The position numbers and the translations under genes were made by a program. Shown here piece after piece: positions 1-12,136 of a stretch of 55,715 bases of DNA. The notes under the pieces were generated by a model. It made no database searches. It saw nothing but the letters and a program-made list of their open reading frames with translations, and was not told where the DNA came from. Origin of the DNA: Bigelowiella natans CCMP2755 (taxonomy: Eukaryota > Cercozoa > Chlorarachniophyceae); assembly GCA_000320545.1 (NCBI GenBank), contig ADNK01003516.1, positions 1-55,715 on the forward strand, read 5' to 3'. The stretch's first letter is position 1; the number at the start of each line of letters is the position of its first letter.

Positions 1-27
1 TTCTAGCATAAAATATTTGCCACCCAC

Positions 28-710
28 CGTATACGTGTATGATGCAAGAAAACACATCTCAGGTAAGTCTCCGACCTAATTATCATAAAATAATGATTCC
101 AGCATAATAAGTGATAATAATAAGGAAGAGGAGGGAAACAATTCATCAGAATAACAGCGCCTACTACATATGGTGATGATTTTATTCTTTTCATGAGAGG
201 GGGAAGGAGAGTGGAAAAAGGTGGAGAAGAAGAAGAAAGAATAGCAGCAAGCAAGAGATTCGTATGTTCTCTTAGGAGTGGTATTTCTTCTTCTTATTCT
301 TCTTCTTCTTCTTCTTCTTCTTCTTCTGCTGCTGCTGCTTCTCCATCATCTTTTTTCTGATTATTATTCTTAATATTTACTATCATCTCTATGTATTGAT
401 GTTTCCATTGATGTCATCATCATCGTTGTCGTCATCATCATCACCATCATCATTTACTTGTCACTTGCTTCTTTAAGAAAGGAGAGATTGATAGATAGAT
501 TAATTTATTGACTAATTAATCAATGAGCGGTCTTCTCTTATCTGACCCATCCACATCCACATCCACACCCACACCCACCCTTTTTTCTGACGCTCCTTCT
601 CCTCCTCCAAGAGCAATGTTGTATTTTGTTAATTGGACAAAATCCATGTTGCATATCATTTCTCCACGTTTCTTAAATTCTAAACAGCAGAAACACATAA
701 TCATATTACT

Positions 711-744
<34 letters not shown>

Positions 745-857
745 ATCCTGCACTCTGTTATGTATGAAATAAGCTGCTGAGGGTGAGGATGATGCGGATG
801 ATCTTTCAGGACTGCCCACTAACGTGTTGTTCCAAAACAGCAAAAGGGGTTGGGAGG

Positions 858-916
<59 letters not shown>

Positions 917-2405
917 TCTCTCGCTTTTCTCTCTCTATCTTAACGTATTCCACCTCTCCTTTTCGTCATCATATAGCAATAATACCTTAACCACAGCTGC
1001 TACTAACATCTACTACTACTACTAGTACTACTACTACTACTACTACTAGATTTGTTATTACCCCTGAGAGTAGACGTGGATGAGAGGTTGAGGAAACTCC
1101 ATATATCGTGATATCTGTGGATGGATGGATGGATGGATGGATCGATCATAAGAGGAGCGAGCAAAAGAAGAAGGAGAAGAAGAAAAAGAAAAATAAGAGA
1201 ATCATCGATCGTCGTAATCATCATGATTCGTATGATTTCTAGAAAGAAGTATTATTATTATTATTATTAGTAGTAGTAGTAGTAGTTGTTGTAGCACAAT
1301 GAAGGAGGCGTACCAAACATTATAATTAATGGGTTATAACTTTACTTATGTTCTTACCATTCCGACTACCCAACTAACCTTTGGCGTATGACTTTTGTAG
1401 TAGTAGTAGTAGTAGTAGTTGTTGTTGTTGTTGTTTAAATCATCGTGATGTATGCATATTATACATATGCGTGCATGTGTTAAAGAAGTGTTCTTACTAC
1501 CCTCCAAAAAGGAAAAACTTTCCAAATGGCCCTTTTTCATATGGCAAAGGCGGCTGGTACACCCCTGAAAAAGAGCACTGGGACAACAGCAGCCAGCAGC
1601 ACAACAACGGATATACACTCATCAGGCATGTAGGAATAGCAGTAGCCAAACATAACAATGCTGATAATAACGTATGATGATCTACCTGCCCTCTGTGCGA
1701 ATACATGCACCATGTGTTTGGGTCTTTCCAAAATCCTACAAAATAGAGAGAGTTTACAACATAGAAATTGATGAGAGGCTAAAATCAGCAATAATGTGAT
1801 TAATTGCTGCGTAGTAAGAAGGAGAAGGAAAAGAAACTCATCATCATCATTAAAATGAGGATGATTGGATTGATGAAGCAGCACCTAGTAATAGCACCAC
1901 CTACCTAATGGTCTTCTGATTTGGTTAATGCATTGTTCCCATTGATCTGACAACCCAGGCTTGATAATACGATTGCTGCTGCTGCTGTTACTGCTATTAT
2001 TATTTTGCTTGTTCCCCATTATCCTACTACTACTACTACTACTACTAGTAGTAGTAGTAGTAGTAGTACTTGCTACAGATCTTATCAACAACTCGACGAC
2101 GGGGCTGTAACTATCAAAAGGAAGAGAACCAAATCAAGAACAGAATTAGAAAAAGAAGAAGAAGAAAAAAAAGAAGAAGAAGAAGAAGAATACAACCCCA
2201 ATTTCTTCTTCTTCTTGTTGTTCTCTTAGTTTTTAAGGGTGTAGAGAAGAAATCGTTGTAAGTATACAATAGATGCTGATGATGATCATTGTCATCATCA
2301 TCATCATCATCTTACTACCACTCTGCTACTACAATAACTAACCCAAATGGAGGAGGAACTCCAGCTTCCCCATCACTAGAAGCCGGTACCTAAACAGAGT
2401 TGTTG

Positions 2406-2438
<33 letters not shown>

Positions 2439-2975
2439 AACCGATTACATTATTACTTTCTTTAACAGAACAGCAGCAGGAGGAGGAGGATCATTATTCG
2501 TATTAGTATTAGTACCAAATATGGAGGGTAAACGTAACCCTTTGGGAGGCAGTAATCTCTTGAGAATGTGTAGTAGAGAGAAAAAGAAGAACAACATGAT
2601 GAAGAAAACACAAATGAAAAGCAGAGACGTAATGAAACTGCGTGGTGGATCGCTGGAGCACGCTACAATCGACTATTCTGATGATTTGTGACTATGAAAC
2701 TAATCAAAACAGTAACGAAACCACCTAATAGAACATGCTTTTCCATTCTCTTGTAGTTTTTTGAATTCCTTCTCCTGATGATCATAATAGCTTTCTTACA
2801 TCATTGACTATCATCTTCATTATCATCATCATCCTTGTTATTATTTTCACCATTACTACCATCAACTACTAATCTCATCACACCTTGTAGCAACCAACAT
2901 CTTCTGCAAGCTTCCCCCACATTCGTCGCCTGGCAGAGTTTTGACCTGAAAACAACAATGTAATCGTAATCGTAA

Positions 2976-3038
<63 letters not shown>

Positions 3039-3433
3039 AATCATACTGATTTGATTTTAGATGATTGACCGTAGTGTAAGAATGAATGAGCGTAGATGTT
3101 CCAGTGCCTTTGTTGTCCTACTTGGACCTTTGCATAGTAGTAGCAGTAGTAGTAGTAGTAGTAGTAGTAGAGTAGTTGTTGTTGTAGTTGTAGTAGTAGT
3201 CGTAGTAGCAGCAGTAGTAGCAGTAACAGTATATTTTATACACCGCCTTTGTGATTTTTCTTCTTACTTAGTCTAACAACATCTAGCAAACGAGCAACCA
3301 CCTTGAATAGGTTTGCCAGGATATCCTCATTTGAGTCATAAAACGCAATCTGAGTAGTTGTTGTAGTTTTGTTGTAGTTGTTGTTGTAGTAGTAGTAGTG
3401 GTAGTAGGCAGTTGTAAAATAGTGTTCCTCCTT

Positions 3434-3469
<36 letters not shown>

Positions 3470-3665
3470 TAGTAGTAGGCAGTTGTAAAATAGTGTTCCT
3501 CCTTTATGAAAAGCAGAAGAAAAAGAGGAAGAAGGAGAAGGAGAAGGAGAAGATCATAATGATGAGAAAAAATGGAGACTTGTTTCCCTCCTCCTCCTCC
3601 TCCTCCTACTACTATTACTACTACTACTGCTACTGCTAGCACCTGTGCACTTGCCCCCCCTAATT

Positions 3666-3703
<38 letters not shown>

Positions 3704-4534
3704 ACTACTGCTAGCACCTGTGCACTTGCCCCCCCTAATTCAAGACTTCCGTAGGCATTCAAAGGTGACGCAGTACCTTAATAATAATAGTAACAATAGT
3801 AACGATATATACTAAGCTTCATCGTACTACTATAAGAGGATTCTACTCTGCTGTGCATCATACTAAAAAGAACAAAGTCGCATTTCTTCCTTTTCTTCTT
3901 CTTCTTGAATTTGATGCTGCTGCTACTATTAATGGTACTTGTACCTGATCCCCACGAATACTTAAGCAAAGCTCCAGTAGCGTAATTAATGGCGGTCCAC
4001 GCATACGCAGCCTGATCAGCACAGATATCAAATATATAAAGAGCACAATGAAGAAGAAGGAAGACTTAAAATGTAGAAGCGATTTGGATGATGATGATGA
4101 TAATGATGATAGTGATGATCATTCATAGTAGCACGGCAGCAGAGAAGGCAGCCGATTTGAATAATATAGGACGGCGATGCGAAGTATCATTATGATATCA
4201 TGCAAAAGGGACCATGCTAGCATATATTATGCATAGTATCATTTCATTTGATGATTACAACAAATAACTCACACTACTACTAACTACGACATATCATATA
4301 CTTCTTCTTCTCCAGATATGACACGAGCAGCATCGAATTCCTTGATGTTAATGATGGATGGTCAATCAATGTTAATGATGGTCAATCATGATGGTGATAA
4401 TGCTGCTGGTGGTGTTAGCAGTGTTATTATTGATCATCACGACGGTTGGTGCTTGCTCAATTTAACAGCTGCTAAGATACGGATAAGGACATATCATTCT
4501 TGTCACACACCATATTGTAATAATTGTATCCTTG

Positions 4535-4570
<36 letters not shown>

Positions 4571-6154
4571 GTGTGTGACATTATATTATACTCTGATTAT
4601 TAACATGTTGTTTAAGAATTATAGCTGCTTTGATGTGTCTGTTCTCTTTGTTCAGCGTATAGTCATGCTGCTGCTGCTGGTGGTGGTGGTGGTGGTGCAC
4701 AAGAGGAAACGGAGGAGGGGGAGGATGAAACAACAGCTCTTTCATGATTACTGGTCTAATACCCCAGTACTATTACCACTACAATTATTGCAAACTAGAA
4801 CCACCATTGTTATTGTTGTTCATAGAAGTATTCATCAAGAAACAAATAGGCGACCACCCATATCGTCTATCATATAGTTTGCCACGTTGTGTAGTATTAT
4901 TACCTCAAAGTAGAAAGGACAAGTACTGTTGTTGAGAAAAAAGTCTCGAATTACCTAATAAAAGCAATGAGAAGAACGATACCATATTATTAACTACTGC
5001 TGGATATTAATTTCTTCTTTTGTGCGAATAATCCCTTCATTTGCAGTTATTTTTTAACAGAAAAATGCTGAAATACATCAGGCAAAGTAGTACTTATGTT
5101 TGCTACTAATAAGGAGTGAGTGCGTAGGTACAACCGCTATAAGTTTTTTCCTTGGTTCTGCAGGGAGTTCGCGTAATCCTGCAGTCGCCTTAAGATAAAT
5201 AGGATAGTAGCCCCACCTAGATCAAGACAACAAGAAGACGAAGACAATCAATGGATTCGATATTTGTACGCACAAATTAAATAATCACGGGGAAAAGCTC
5301 TTTCTTTTTGTGACGTAGGAGGCAGTTCTTATGGCGAACTACCAAAACTAGTGGTCTCACAGAAAAACTACCACTGCTTTACATGGGCCAGTCGCGATTT
5401 AACCCACTCCAACAACACGTTTAAGACCTGGTAAAATGTAGTAGCACACACCAGTAGCATTGAGCATCATCCGCAGCAGCAAGGAATAAAAACAAGTTAA
5501 AAGGATGATGGATGCTATGTAATAAAAAGTATTAAACAAAAATAGATTCTTTCCTATCTACTACTACTAGTACTACTACTACTACTACTATTTGTAATAC
5601 CGTTTTTACGGATTTTGGATATTGCCAGTACGCGGACAATCCAGGCTTTACCTACTCATATTCGGAGTATCATAGGGAATCATATTCAATTGGATTAGAA
5701 GTACAAGAAAGATGATGATGATGTTGAAGAAGAACAAGAACAAGAACAAGAAGAAGACTAGCTTAGAAGGATGAAGGATCAGTAACATTCGTACTTTCTC
5801 AGTCCAAGCAACATTTGTGACAGGATACGACAATGGAGGTGGAAGCTCCGACACCCTATTTATACACGATACGTCAAAAAATGAAAGGGGAGAAAAATTA
5901 GAAGATGATGATTGATGGTGATGATGTAGCAGTGAAGGAATATCCCCAGCAACACCGTCCGCGGTCAACACTGCTAGCTACCTTCTCGTTTTCCACTCAA
6001 AGAGGTGTGCCCTTGAACCCCCACTTCCTGCATCAATCATAATACCGTACTGTGTCGCAGTTGGTGGGGTTAAAGGCGCTGCGTTGCTCCGAAGAATGAT
6101 TATCAAGGACAATAAAGTAAAGCACATAGGAGGGGGTGAGTGCAACATCGGCAT
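28..6154 (-). CDS. GDA1/CD39-family nucleoside triphosphate diphosphohydrolase (NTPDase/apyrase), 5' complete, cut by window start
   Basis: Likely hydrolyses nucleoside tri- and diphosphates in the secretory pathway or outside the cell. Exons (minus strand, high to low): 6154-5982, 5855-5795, 5651-5610, 5427-5372, 5216-5135, 4954-4904, 4340-4302, 4011-3945, 3776-3718, 3349-3302, 3127-3070, 2945-2884, 2774-2725, 2558-2516, 2389-2343, 1975-1901, 1735-1686, 1564-1501, 1373-1358, 1114-1062, 985-954, 679-579, 75-28. They join in phase to 459 codons with no stop. Apyrase conserved regions appear in order: DAGSGGSR (exon 1), ATAGLR (exon 5), ARVISGEEE (exon 7), LELGGASAQ (exon 9). AYAWTAINY, YAHSFLHYG and the Cys-Leu-Pro-Lys-Gly motif also fit. 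I chose the ATG at 6154; a hydrophobic signal segment follows it. One exon is only 16 nt. Introns are packed with (TAG)n, (CTA)n, (ATC)n, (TTC)n and (CA)n. The C-terminus lies left of the window. The family call is firm; exons 19-21 are the least certain. Confidence 0.9.
861..912. repeat. (CT)n microsatellite
   Basis: Mostly uninterrupted CT dinucleotides in the intron between A exons 21 and 22. Confidence 0.85.
2024..2067. repeat. Perfect inverted microsatellite (CTA)n-(TAG)n hairpin
   Basis: (CTA)n runs straight into (GTA)n around a central CTAG, giving two complementary arms of about 22 nt with no loop. It lies in the intron between A exons 15 and 16. Confidence 0.85.
3404..3506. repeat. 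Second local tandem duplication in the same intron
   Basis: The unit GTAGGCAGTTGTAAAATAG plus its continuation to CTCCTTTA occurs at about 3404-3435 and 3475-3506, 71 bp apart, separated by (TAG)n. Confidence 0.85.
3632..3742. repeat. Tandem duplication carrying exon 9 end and donor of gene A
   Basis: A 36-bp unit at 3632-3667 is repeated at 3707-3742, 75 bp apart, with (CTA)n between. The right copy contains the real 3' end of exon 9 and its GT donor (3717-3716). The left copy, inside the intron, is a decoy with the same coding end (LGGASAQ) and donor. Confidence 0.85.
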
Positions 6155-6428
6155 CGCCGATGCCACCACGTTGTCACGAGATATATTTATTTTCCAATGT
6201 AATTTATTTATTTATACAGAATTTGGTCAGTCGCAGAGCCAAATTACATCCAAACTGACAACTACGACATCCAAAAAATATCGAGTATCAGGTCTGTCGT
6301 AGATGCGAAATACTCATGAACTTACATACTGCGACATTGTGATCACATCATATTAAATTAAAGCAAGCTTTTATTGGCTTATTGATCAACGCTAGATGAT
6401 GAGTAGTACAGTAGTTGTGTCGTCCATT

Positions 6429-6463
<35 letters not shown>

Positions 6464-6482
6464 CTACGACAAGATAATAACC
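6155..6482. promoter_or_regulatory. Head-to-head intergenic region of genes A and B
   Basis: This 328-bp gap lies between the start codons of A (minus) and B (plus) and probably holds both promoters. It contains a (TTTA)n tract at about 6428-6462, just upstream of the B start. An upstream in-frame ATG at 6396 would read this tract as a Tyr/Phe/Ile/Leu-rich extension. I prefer the ATG at 6483, so the tract would be 5' UTR. I recognise no core promoter element. Confidence 0.4.
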
Positions 6483-9400
6483 ATGTCTCTTAAGAAATAT
6501 ACCCTGAAGAATGATGCGACTGAGGATGATAGGTACCTATTGTCTGCAGGAGTACAAGCAGCACAAATTAGGCAGCAGCGCGCAGGGGAACTTCTGCCTC
6601 TATCCCTTTCCAATATTCCACTCACAACGTGTTGCAGTAAGGGATTTTCAGCGACCGCCTCCTACATGATCAAGAGTTTTAAAAATTCGACTCTTGGAAC
6701 ACGAAGTTTTGCTGTTGCATTCTGCACACTGCTACTTACTGGTGTTCTCATATTCGCATGCTCAGTCATTTGGACTCTCTCAATAGATCTCAAACAAAGA
6801 TTTCCGGAGAATGGAAGTATAGTTGAGCAGCCGAGCCGCCAAGATCTTTTCGAAGAAATATCGGAAGAGGTATTCCTCAAAACAGCGAAGTCGGATTGAT
6901 CGATTGTTGATATTTTCTGAAAGGTTATACCGGGACTTGAGGACTTTTTTTATAGAAGAGAGACTGCCGATCTATTAAACATTGCTGGTTCCAACCGCTC
7001 GATGCTCACGCCTGCGCAAAAAATAAATTGTACAGGCATAGTTTACCAGAAATACATCGAAGCTACGAGACTGAGACTTGGAGGAAACTCAACAATGACA
7101 ATTTTCTCCAATCCGACGGTCATAAATGAAATCTTGAATTCGCTAGACCTTAAAGAGCATGAATCAATAGTAAATCTGATGAGGCCTTGGTTGGAAGAGC
7201 CACAACCAATTAAAAGCGTAATCGAACTTAGTCGACAGTGTGTAGCAGATAACGTTTATCTGGCAGAAGCAGCTTGCATTCTTGCAGAAGACCCAGGGCT
7301 CCTACAGTTTTATGAGGGCTTAGACCAAGTTCACATTTTGTACCTAAATTATGGTGTTGTTTTGGAGGTCCTGACTCGAGAATCTGTGAATAGTTCAATC
7401 TTTCGCCATCAAGTATTTCACCATCTTGTTACCAGATTCTGGGTTTCATCCTTAGAAAACTTGGGAAGAGGAGAAGGAAGGAGGAGGAACGAAGAGTTTA
7501 GGAATTTTATTGCTCAGAAATTAAATTCTATCTTTCAGTTAATGAGAGAAACTATGGATGATAGAACGTCTACCTACAACCCGCGCGCTAAGGTTGCATC
7601 TCTTCATTTGAACATCGCCGAGGCTGGAGCTATAGAAGTTGCAGATGGATTGGACGAAAATGCTATGGCATCATTATTACTAAACTATAATGTCAATAAT
7701 CTTTACCGTCAAAATTTCGTCGCAGATGTTGATTGGCCACTTGGCAAAGACTGGACCGACATGTATATATCCTGGAACTCAGCTTATGTCGCACGATTTC
7801 AACGGTCGTTATTTGCAATCACACTGCTTATTCCATCAGTTGTATGCACCGGGCATTCAAGGGATGCCGAAGACTGGATAGCCGCAAGGGTAATGAGTCT
7901 CGGTCTTAGCCTTGCCTTCAGATTTGGAAAGGAGAACAACATATTTCAAGCTTCTGAGTTAGACTTTGAATATCCACTGTCATTAATGAAAAAAATGGGA
8001 CGCAGAAATCTTGAAGTAACTTCGCAATTTGTCGCTGTTCAAAGCGACACTGATTGGAAGGACATGTTTAAATCACTTTATCCGGATAGAGACGTGAAGA
8101 GTTGGTGGTTTAGTGATACTAGCCCTCTGGACAGACTAGGGGGTACACAATTTGAACTCTTTGTGATGGGTGTAGTCACAATAACCATTATAATGACGGG
8201 TCTTGGCATGGAGCTTCAGATTGGTTCTCGTATTATAGATTATGTAAGCAAGAATAATAAGAAAACCTGGCTTTGGCCGCTCGCTCAGTTCTTCTTCCCC
8301 TTTTTCACGACAATCGCAATAGTTTCACAAAGCGTTTTTTCTTTCCCATTTCTTGTTCTGGGACTGTGGAAATTTGGATTTCCCGAGACGGTAGCATATA
8401 CACATGATGCAGAGAGATTATTGAGAAAGAATCAAGTTCTGGCTGCAACCCCGGCGATATTTAACGCTCTTGGAACTTTTCTTCATCACTCGGCATCGGC
8501 GTACGTCGTTGTGGGGCTCTCCATTCGAACCTATGAGCTAACCAAGGAGTTGACATCGATTCTTTTTGTTCTTGTCATTCAGCACTGGTTTGCAATATTG
8601 AAGTACATCCACTACAATGCCTACATTATTGTGGAGTTTTTATTGGATATCTGGTTTCATTGGGAATGGTTTTCTCACTTTGAACACTTTATCCGAGAGC
8701 ATGAAGAAAGGTATGACGCAGTAGGACCCGGAATTGCCGTGTGCATGCTACTATCACATTGGTTCTTCATCCTCGCTGTATGCTTTGAGATTTTTAATTC
8801 AAGGGTGAATATTTCATATTTGAGGTCAAACAAGAAAATTGAGGAAGTAAAAGGTAACCATTACAATGGTGAGCGCCTGGATGCATCGTCAAGACGACAA
8901 CATAGACGGCACATACGATCCTCCTCATATGGAATTGATAGTTTTTTGGAGTCTCCGCACCAAATCTCGGAACTTCGCACTCGATTTCGTGCTCGAACTA
9001 TGTCAATGGGAGGGTTTGTTCCCAATGATACAAAACTCAAAGTACCACATGATCCTACTGCGTCTGCACCGAGTTTGATACCGCAACAGCTTCTACCATC
9101 ACCGAGGCAAGCTGGACATCGCATCGGCTCACCTAATCGCATGCACAATGATAGCTGTCGTACAAAGTCGCAGCAATTCACACCATTGCCTTCTAGCATG
9201 CTTTTGTTGCAGGTTGCATCGTTGAATGAGGGTGCTAAGGATCCCCTACAACCTCAGGAGCCAAAGGATGAGCAGTCAGTCTCGCGAAAGAAAATATTGC
9301 CATCGAAGAATAATCAACTTGAACGTATGTCGACAGAGCAATCTATTTCACAAAATAAACATAGGAATTCGTCAAATGAGGATGATGGAATACGGTCTAG

Positions 9401-9776
9401 TTCTCCACAAATTCCTTCGGAGAAAAAGGACCAGTACTTTCTTCGGAAAAAAAGAGTTGACAGCGATAGTCCAGAGAGCCAGCGAACACGACGATCTAGT
9501 ACCCAAAATCGATTTAGAACATCATCGAGAACACGTACTCCTCCTGGTTCTGCTCGACAATCTGCTCAAAAAAAGAACAACAATCCCATAATGGGAAAGT
9601 CAAGTCACTCTAACAGCATAGGAAATGGGAATGATAATCATTCCCAACTCAAAACTGATAACAGCAACCCCATAATGGGGCAGTCAAGTCACATTAACAG
9701 CATAGAAAACGGAAATGAAAATCATCCCCAACTCGATAATAATTACGAGACAGAAAGTTCCTGGGGACATGTGTAG
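6483..9776 (+). CDS. Orphan multi-pass membrane protein with large N-terminal domain and disordered tail
   Basis: Two exons, 6483-6869 and 6924-9776, give 1079 residues. The 54-bp intron joins Glu-Glu to Val-Ile-Pro-Gly in frame and skips a TGA at 6897 and another at 6918. Layout: a short N-terminal tail, one transmembrane segment (about residues 78-101), a roughly 430-residue soluble region with several N-x-S/T sites, then a cluster of about five hydrophobic segments from 8160 to 8800. One is Trp/His/Phe-rich (WFHWEWFSHFEHF, about 8648-8690). A polar Ser/Arg/Asn-rich tail of about 300 residues follows. The tail carries a tandem repeat near 9585-9740 built on NPIMG(K/Q)SSH. No family is recognised; receptor, channel-like or transport roles are all possible. 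It is nearly free of microsatellites, unlike gene A. Confidence 0.75.
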
Positions 9777-11081
9777 GACATTCGTGAGATCACTAAGGAG
9801 ATGATGTTCATCTTGAATGTGGTTATATAGTTGCTACCACTCATTTACTTGAATAAGGTGACAAACAAATGTGGTATCCAATGCACAATGTATGTAAATA
9901 TACATGTTCATATTACATTTATTTGTTCATAGAATGCCTTTGTCTTTCAGCATGATTTGATGTTCTTTTTGGCTGTGCAGATCTGCAGATCTAGGCATGG
10001 TCTAGACAATGCCTAGATGTGCAAATGTAGCCCCACGTCAGTTGACGTGCATCGCCCATCCGCGATGAATTTGCACAGCTCCAGAGCTAGCAGCATGAAC
10101 TTTCTGTGAGCGCAAGAATTGCACACATGCACAAAAAAATATGTCGCTTTGACCCAACGTCGGATTGATGATATATATTGTGTATTGCTGTGTCTATTAT
10201 ATTGTCCACTGATCCACTATACAACTGCAAACAAAGCTCAGCACACAGCAGCATGCACTCAATCTAGCAATGTCCAGATGTGCATGTTGATGTTGAAATT
10301 CCGACCAAGCTAGCAAGGCTAGAAGGCCAGATGGTCACACAGCAGGTTCTAGCTGGAAGGTTGAAAGTGATGATGGCATGCGTTGTCATGTTTTCACGGC
10401 ATGCTGGCATCCAGGTCTAGCTAGCTAGAGGTGGCTAGATGGGATTATTGGGCATGCCAGCATGACCAACCTAGCAATGCCAGAATAGCTGACAGGACGG
10501 TCCAGCGTTGCGTGCATAATGTGTCGCGAGTCGCACGCAAGGTGGGCCACTGCAGTGGCGTGCAGACTGAGCGCCACATGCTAGCATGCTGTTTAGTGAA
10601 TCAATTCAGCACTGGAGGATCACAAATCATGTTCATGCATCAGCACATTTCTTCAAAATTCTCAATGTTGCAGGCTAGCAGGCTAGCATGTCCATTGACA
10701 AGTCAAATGAATGGTGCACTAATCTGCATGTTGAGATGTGACACTCAGCTGTTGCTAGATTGCATCAAATTTCTGTGCAAAAGTGGTCTCGTCATAGCGC
10801 TGTCACAGCGCACCGCCCCTGTCTAGCTGTGTTGCCACGCATCATGCATCATCCAGCATAAGCCTTCATGTGCAAGAGCAGGCAATTTAACGATGCAATG
10901 ATGTTGTGACGAACTTGGACTGATCAGAAATGCATGTGTGGTTTGCCGATGTGGAACAAAGTGTTCTCACATGACGAATTGAGTTGAGTGAATTCAAAGT
11001 CCCCACTAAGCTGCTGAGTGTGTGCGGGATGTCAAGTGGAACATTCTCACCGTTCGCACAAGAGGAAGAAGATGCCCGAAA
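9777..11081. other. Tail-to-tail intergenic island 1, TGCA/CTAG-rich
   Basis: This 1.3-kb gap between the stops of B (plus) and C (minus) has a base composition unlike its surroundings. From about 9960 it is dense in TGCA, CTAG, GCATGC and GCTAGC words and has almost no microsatellites. It contains the palindrome CATGCTAGCATG at 10577-10588 and close variants at about 10375-10440 and 10670-10690. Open frames of 64 and 131 codons (10119-10313, 10431-10826) look like chance: no splice signals, no family resemblance, many Cys/Met/His from the ATG/TGC-rich words. Confidence 0.6.
10577..10588. repeat. 12-bp palindrome CATGCTAGCATG (island 1)
   Basis: Exact palindrome, one of four identical copies in the window (others at 16574, 16614 and 34722), all in tail-to-tail gaps. 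Confidence 0.9.
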
Positions 11082-12086
11082 CTAGCAAATGTTACAGCCT
11101 TTTCTGCTTGCAGCAACTTCGTTATTTCTTCGGCTCAATAATCCTGCATTTGCCTGGTGAGCATCATCCTGTTCTCGATCGTTTTCATCATTTTTTTCAG
11201 CTTCCATATACAGAGTAAAACAGCTTGTAGGATATTTGAAGTCATCAAGAATAATAGTAGCTTTTGCAGAGTGGGCAGCCAGTTGCAATATAATTGTATT
11301 TTTTTTTGCAAACGGTTGTGTCTTTTTCTTTTTCTGATTCTCACTTTCCATGCTACCATCAAGTCGATTTCCTCCATTGTGGAATTCTTTTGTTTTGAAA
11401 ACAGTTCTTCCCAATTTCCCAACACAGACTTTCGCACTAATGTTATCAGTTTTTCCTTCGAAATTTTCGCACCGAATTTTAATGTGAGCTTTACGATCTT
11501 TTTGTGGATTTTGTTCTTCTCTCATCAATTCACGTTCTCTATCCTCTTTGGTATTTGATTCAAGAAGAACACAAAAAGTGCCTCCTTCTCGATTCCCTTG
11601 ACACTTAAATATAAGTTCTCCAATGTAAGTTTGATGGCGATTGTACGCCGACTTGCCCAAACTGCTACTACTTCCGAAACTGGAAGTAGTAGTGGCAGTA
11701 GGGTCTACAAAAGGTCTTGGATTGACCTGGGAATGAAACCATCATCATCATATTACATGACGACGGAACACACCCATCACCACGATAGATCATGCCGCTG
11801 GAAAAACGACTAACACTTAAACTACTCTTTTAAGCATAGTTTACCTTCCGACTTATGCACTGGATATTCTCAAACATACGTTCCATTTTTGCATAGTTCT
11901 CTGTTATTGAAACTTCATACTTGACTTCATCGAGGTTATGAATAGGCTTTGTGCAAGTACAATGTTCGTCGATATCTTCTGCATGCATTCTGAGCTCTTT
12001 TAGAATGCCGTGTTCAGATTCCAACACGAATTCCACGAAATTCACCTCTCCGGTCGCGGTATTGATTTGAAAAGAATCCGTGGAAG

Positions 12087-12136
<50 letters not shown>

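Noticed and set aside
7-62. Plus-strand exon with perfect GTAAGT donor reading LPPTVYVYDARKHIS
   Set aside because: The minus strand of the same bases gives an in-phase exon (75-28, GDLPEMCFLASYTYT) that continues the NTPDase gene and fits its C-terminal region.
721-742. Regular (GAT)n and similar arrays as possible CRISPR repeats
   Set aside because: Simple trinucleotide tracts without spacers, in a eukaryotic genome.
1381-1677. Plus-strand 98-codon frame with natural-looking sequence
   Set aside because: Antisense to the in-phase NTPDase exon 1501-1564; the minus reading is confirmed by phase on both sides.
3433-3762. Minus frame with two copies of ELGGASAQV as a repeated protein motif
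   Set aside because: The second copy is intronic, made by the 75-bp tandem duplication; the true exon ends at 3718 and joins 3349.
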